NCBI RefSeq assembly: GCF_003255815.1
Contig: NC_037671.1
Location: 151,922,654 to 151,986,653 of the forward strand
Source: Theropithecus gelada
Lineage: Eukaryota; Chordata; Mammalia; Primates; Cercopithecidae
Length of the DNA: 64,000 nucleotides
Direction: 5' to 3'
Shown: positions 59,595 to 64,000 of the stretch, in pieces
Layout: each line of letters begins with the position of its first letter
Position numbering within the stretch: position 1 is the first letter of the stretch
Translations under genes and position numbers: made by a program
Notes under the pieces: model-generated
Told to the model about the DNA's origin: nothing
What the model saw: only the letters and a program-made list of their open reading frames with translations
Database searches by the model: none

Positions 59595-61633
59595 AACACA
59601 GGCCAGCATGAGTTCCGGTAGGCACGGGCTCGGGGGCCAGCACTTGGAGTGGCCGGGCGGCACCACCAGCCCAGGGCAGTGAGGGGCTTAGCACCTGGGC
59701 CAGCATCTGCAGAAGGTGCGCTGGGTCCCCCAGCAGTGCCGACCCACCAGCACTGCGCTCGAGTTCTTGCCGGGCCTCAGCTGCCTCCCTGCAGGGCAGG
59801 GCTCGGGACCTGCAGCCCACCATCATCATGCCCTCTGGGGAAAAGAAAGAGAGATCAGACTGTTACTGTGTCTATATAGAAAGAAGTAGACATAAGAGAC
59901 TCCATTTTGTTCTGTATTTGAGATGCTGTTAATCTGTGACCCTACCCCCAACCTTGTCCTTGCAAGAGACATGTGCTGTGGTGACTCAAGGTTTAACAGA
60001 TTTTGTGCTGTGCAGGGTGTGCTTTGTTAAACAAGTGACTGAAGGCAGTATGCTTGTGAAAAGTCATCACCATTCTCTTAATCTCAAGTACCCAGGGACA
60101 CGTACACTGCCAAAGTTTGCAGAGACCTCTGCCTAGGAAAGCTAGATATTGTCCAAGGTTTCTCCCCATGTGATAGTCTGAAACATGGCCTCCTGGGAAG
60201 GGAAAGATCAGATCGTCCCCCAGCCTGACACCCGTGAAGGGTCTGTGCTGAGGAGGACTAGTATAAGAGGAAAGAAGGTCTCTTGGCAGTTGAGATAGAG
60301 AAAAGCATCTGTCTCCTGCCCGTCCCTGGGCAATGGAACATCTTGGTGTAAAACACGATTGTTCTGTTTACTGAGAAGGGAGAAAACTGCCTTAGGGCTG
60401 AAGGTGGGACGTGCTAGTGGCAATGCTGCTCTTTATGCACTAAAAAGGTTTATGGAGATGTTTGCATATGCATATCAAGGCACAGCACTTTTCCTTAAAC
60501 TTATTCATGTCACAGAGATCTTTATTCATATGTCTTACTGCTGACATTGTCCCTAGGATGATCCTATTATCCTGCCACTTCCCTTTTTCTAAGATGGTAA
60601 AGAAAATGATCAATAAATACTGAGGGAACTCAGAGACTGGTGCCAGCGTGGGTCCTCTGTATGCTGAGTGCCGGTCCCCTGGGCCCCCTTTTTCTTTCTC
60701 TATACTTTGTCTCTGTGTCTCATTTCTTTTCTCAAGTCTCTAGTTCCACCTAACGAGAAACACCCACAGGTGTGAAGGGGCAGGCCACCCCTTAAATGCC
60801 AGAACCGCTCCCTCCTGGCCCCCGCCCCCGCGGTGGGCCCCCACGTGCCTGGAGCTTCCCCAATGATTGTGGCCCCTTGCACCTCGGTGCTGGGTCCCAT
60901 CAACCATCAAGGGGCTGAGGAGTGCAGTTCCACCTTCAGCCCTGGTGCAGTATCCACTAGGTGAAGCCAACTGGGCTCCAAAGTCTAGTGGGGACTTGGA
61001 GAACTTTTATGTCTAGCTAAGGGATAGTAAATACAGGGATTGTAAATACACCAATCAGCACCCTGTGTCTAGCTCAAGGTTTGTAAATACACCAATCAGT
61101 ACTCTGTATGTAGCTAACCTAGTGGGGACTTGGAGAACTTTTCTGTCTAGCACTCTGTGTCTAGCTCAGGGATTGTAAACGCACCAATCAGCACTCTGTC
61201 AAAACAGACCAATCAGCTCTCTGTAAAATGGACCAATCAACTCTTTATAGCATGGACCAATCAGCAGGATGTGGGTGGGGCCAGATAACGGAATAAAAGC
61301 AGGCTCCCTGAGCTAGCCAGTGGCAACCCGCTTGGGTCCCCTTCCACACTATGGAAGTTTTATTCTTTCACTCTTTACAGTAAATCTTGCTGCTGCTCAC
61401 TCTTTGGCTACACACTGCCTTTAAGAGCTGTAACACTCACCATGAAGGTCTGCAGCTTCACTCCTGACAGCAAGACCATGAACCCACCAGAAGGGAGAAA
61501 CTGCGGACACATCTGAACATCTGAAGGAACAAACTCCGGACTACCATCTTTAAGAACTGTAACACTCACTGCGAGGATCCGTGGCTTCATTCTTGAAGTC
61601 GGGGAGACCAAGAACCCACCAATTTCGGACACA
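59595..61633 (+). mobile_element. LTR12 (HERV9 LTR), 5'-truncated, split by an LTR
   Basis: Left piece 59595-59832 (gagttccggtaggcacgggc ... gcagcccaccatcatcatgcc) and right piece 60796-61633, ending cccaccaatttcggacaca. The U3 part has six CCAAT motifs (61051, 61092, 61183, 61209, 61233, 61257), typical NF-Y sites of LTR12. It also has an AATAAAA TATA-like box near 61291 (ggaataaaagcaggct). Confidence 0.88.
59833..60795 (+). mobile_element. LTR5-like (HERV-K/HML-2) solo LTR inside LTR12
   Basis: 963 bases. Phrases include agaagtagacataagagact, tctcaagtacccagggacac, ctgcccgtccctgggcaatg, atgatcaataaatactgagg and acgagaaacacccacaggtgtg, all familiar from LTR5. It is flanked by the 5-bp duplication ATGCC (59828-59832 and 60796-60800). 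No internal retroviral sequence is present. Confidence 0.82.
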
Positions 61634-61639
61634 GAAGTA

Positions 61640-62050
61640 TGCAACAGCATGGTTCATTCAGAGAACTGAAAGTATAGCTGGCTAGTGGAAGTGGGGGGAA
61701 AAACATGAACACCTCAAATGCCTACTAAGCTGCCTGCATGTTTCTATTTTTCTTGATTATAATTGTTGGGGATTTTAGAGTGTGGTAAATTAAATTATTG
61801 ACCGCATTCTTTCTCTCTCCCTGTATCTGCTGCTTTGCCCTTTGCCACTCACTCTAAAGCAAAGTGTCTATCCCAGTGGCTTTACTTTGGTCAATAGGAT
61901 GTAAACATATTTGAGGCATTTCAAATACTTGAAATGTATTCGAGGAGGAGAGCTTGCCCTCTTGTACCTCTGCTCTTCTGCTCTTCTTATGCAGAAAGCT
62001 TCCCTTGGTAGCTGGTGTTTCTTTTGCTGAGACCCCCGAGTGAACACATG
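61640..62050. other. Intergenic DNA between LTR12 and Alu
   Basis: No recognised feature. Confidence 0.4.
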
Positions 62051-62051
62051 C

Positions 62052-62339
62052 AGGCTGGACACTGTGGCTTTTGCCTGTAATCCCAGCACTTTGTAAGGCT
62101 AAGGTGGGTGGATCACTTGAGGTCAGGAGTGAGACCAGCCTGGCCACCATGGTGCAACCATCGCTACTAAACAGCAAACATTAGCTGGCCTGGTGGCACT
62201 TGGCAGGGAGGCTGAGGCACAAGACTCACTCGAATCTGTAAAACGGAGGCAACAGTGAGCCAAGATGGCACCACTGCACTCCAGCCTGGGCGACAGAGCG
62301 AGACTCTCTCTCAAAACAAACAAATGAACAAACAACACA
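62052..62339 (+). mobile_element. Alu, diverged, with small deletions
   Basis: caggctggacactgtggctt head and an (AAAC)n tail. Several short deletions (for example gcttggcagggaggctgagg-like contraction near 62190). Confidence 0.85.
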
Positions 62340-62344
62340 CAAGG

Positions 62345-62958
62345 GAGGAGAGCCTCACCATCTGACCCACACATCTAGAAGTGAAATAAATACTTATTAC
62401 CAGATGCCACTGAAATTTTGTGTTTCTTTGTTATGCAGTGTTTTTGCAACAGTATTTTGGAGAATGAGACTTAAGTATATTTGTTCACTGGTTTCGTAAT
62501 ACTCACCCCTGAAATCACACAGCTCTCTTGAGTCAATTGCAGCAGATTTGTCACACAGGGGCTGAGCCTGTTCCCTTGAAACAGGAGGAGAGCAGAATGG
62601 CTGTATTAATAAGCTGATCCCAAAGGCAGAGCTATGAGAAGTGGGGAGATACGTATATCCTCTTTCCACTCTTAGCTAATAATATCCATCTATTAAACAA
62701 AGTAATGCCTACTTTTCAGAGTTCTATATGGGTTTAATTAAGTCTATAAACAAAGCACGAATATAGTGCCTGATATTGACTGTGTTCAACATAAATTATT
62801 CTTCTCATTCTTTCCCTACCCTATCCTGTGTCTGTTTTGTGTCTTTGTTTATATATTATTTTTTCCTTTTATCTTCTTCTTTTTAATTTTCTTCCTATTC
62901 CTCCATCTTTCTAATTCAACTCTAAATTAATGGTACTATATACTGTGTTCTATTCTAC
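62345..62958. other. Intergenic DNA, no recognised feature
   Basis: Unique, T-rich towards 62900. No gene or clear repeat. Confidence 0.4.
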
Positions 62959-64000
62959 TGTGTCCGGAATTGGTGGGTTCTTGGTCTCGCTGACTTCAAG
63001 AATGAAGCTGCGGACCCTCCTGGTGAGTACTACAGTTCTTAACCGCAGCAGGTCTGAAGTTATTTGTTCTTCCTGGTGAGTTCATGGTCTCACTGGCTTC
63101 AGGAGTGAAGCTGCAGACCTTCGCAGTGAGTGTTACAGATCTTAAAGGCAGTGTGGACCCGAAAAGTGAGTAGCAGCAAGATTTATTGTAAAGAGTGAAA
63201 GAATAAAGCTCCCACAGTGTGGAAGGGGACCCAAGCGGATTGCCCTTGGCTGGCTTCTGGCAGCCTGCTTTTATTCCGTTATCTGGCCCCACCCACATCC
63301 TGCTGATTGGTCCATTTTACAGAGAGCTGATTGGTCCATTTTACAGAGAGCTGACTGGACTGTTTTGACAGGGTGATGATTGGTGTGTTTACAATCCCTG
63401 AGCTAGACACAGAGTGCTAGACAGAAAAGTTCTCCAAGTCCCCACTAGCTTAGCTAGATACAGAGTACCAACTGGTATATTTACAAACCCTGAGCTAGAC
63501 ACAGAGTGCTGATTGGTGCCGTTAGGATCCCTTAGGTAGACATAAAAGTGCTCCCAGTCCCCACTAGACCCAGGAGCCCACCTGACTTCACCTAGTGGAT
63601 CCCACACTGGGGTTGCAGACGGAGCTGCCCACCAGTCCTGTGCAGTGAGCCCGCACTCCTCAGCCCTTGGGCGGTCCATGGGACCGGGCACTGTGGCACA
63701 GGGGGTGGCACTCGTTGGGGAGGCTCCGTCTGTGCAGGACCCTAGAGTGTCAGGGGGAGTCTCGGGCATGGCGGGCTGCAGGTCCTGAGCCCTGCCCCAC
63801 CGGGAGGCAGCTGAGGCCCAGCGAGAATTTGAGTGCCTGGCAGGCTGGCACTGCTGGCAGACCCAGCGCACCCTCTGCAGCTGCTGGCCCAGGAGCTAAG
63901 CCCCTCACTGTCTGGGGCTGGCGGCGCCCACTGGTGCTCCGAGTGCGCTGGCCGGTGAGCCCTGAGCGCCGCCTCGGTTCTCGCCGGCACCTCTCCCTCC
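62959..64000 (-). mobile_element. LTR12 (HERV9 LTR), antisense, runs off the right edge
   Basis: Begins tgtgtccggaattggtgggt, the antisense 3' terminus of LTR12. It continues through antisense U5/R (gagtgaaagaataaagctcc), antisense ATTGG motifs at 63305-63385 and the GC-rich U3 5' part to the window end. A 24-base unit (attggtccattttacagaga + gctg) is duplicated in tandem near 63305-63350. Solo LTR or provirus cannot be told from this window. Confidence 0.9.

Larger units (their letters stand above)
58323..61633 (+). mobile_element. Decayed HERV9-type (ERV1) provirus, 3' part
   Basis: An endogenous gammaretrovirus-like remnant read left to right: RNase H end of pol, purine-rich tract, env fragments, then LTR12. 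The LTR12 identity and the env transmembrane segment both point to HERV9. The 5' LTR, gag and most of pol are missing. The end of env, the polypurine tract and the first part of the LTR are also missing. A solo LTR5-like element (59833-60795) splits the LTR12. It cannot encode a complete protein. Confidence 0.8.

Noticed and set aside
1..64000. CRISPR array, operon, phage or other prokaryotic system; a wholly new system
   Set aside because: The sequence is primate throughout, with introns, Alu, L1 and ERV elements. The repeats seen are transposons or simple repeats, and no set of intact unknown genes is present.

Overview
This is primate nuclear DNA. It is saturated with Alu, L1, ERV/MaLR, MIR and Tigger/hAT copies. 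Several young Alus carry an AluY variant (caagcctgtaatccc head; gagatcc(g/a)gccactgc in the right arm) that I associate with Old World monkeys (AluYR lineage). The one real gene also differs from the human protein as I remember it at four visible residues. A macaque-like catarrhine monkey is the best guess; the species is inferred, not proven.

Left part (1 to about 27.8 kb): the 5' half of ECHDC1 (ethylmalonyl-CoA decarboxylase 1), on the minus strand. Three coding exons can be placed to the base: exon 4 at 129-181, exon 3 at 11423-11565 and exon 2 with the start codon at 15220-15441. A CpG island at about 27.19-27.85 kb is the promoter and non-coding exon 1 region. The remaining exons lie beyond the left edge. 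Intron 3 has a GC donor instead of GT. The introns hold about a dozen Alus, MIRs, two DNA transposons, a 5S rRNA pseudogene, two related ERV LTRs in opposite orientation, and an old L1 3' end split by younger insertions.

Middle part (27.9 to 58.3 kb): upstream intergenic DNA with no conserved gene that I can recognise. A sense L1 (30.7-37.0 kb) is broken by two Alus, an MLT1 LTR and a YWHAZ retrocopy. A MaLR (THE1/MST-type) provirus (37.26-40.9 kb) is broken by an ERV1-type LTR and an RPL5 retrocopy. A long antisense L1 tract (43.5-54.6 kb) is broken by many Alus, an MLT1 LTR and a probable LTR. A 98-base assembly gap sits inside the poly(T) of one Alu.

Right part (58.3 to 64.0 kb): a decayed HERV9-type (ERV1) provirus with an RNase H fragment and an env fragment, fused by deletion to an LTR12. 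That LTR12 is itself split by an LTR5-like (HML-2) solo LTR with a 5-bp target duplication. A second LTR12 in the opposite orientation runs off the right edge.

I found no convincing new biological system. The most informative items are the GC-AG intron, the 5S pseudogene, the rearranged YWHAZ retrocopy and the LTR5-in-LTR12 nest.
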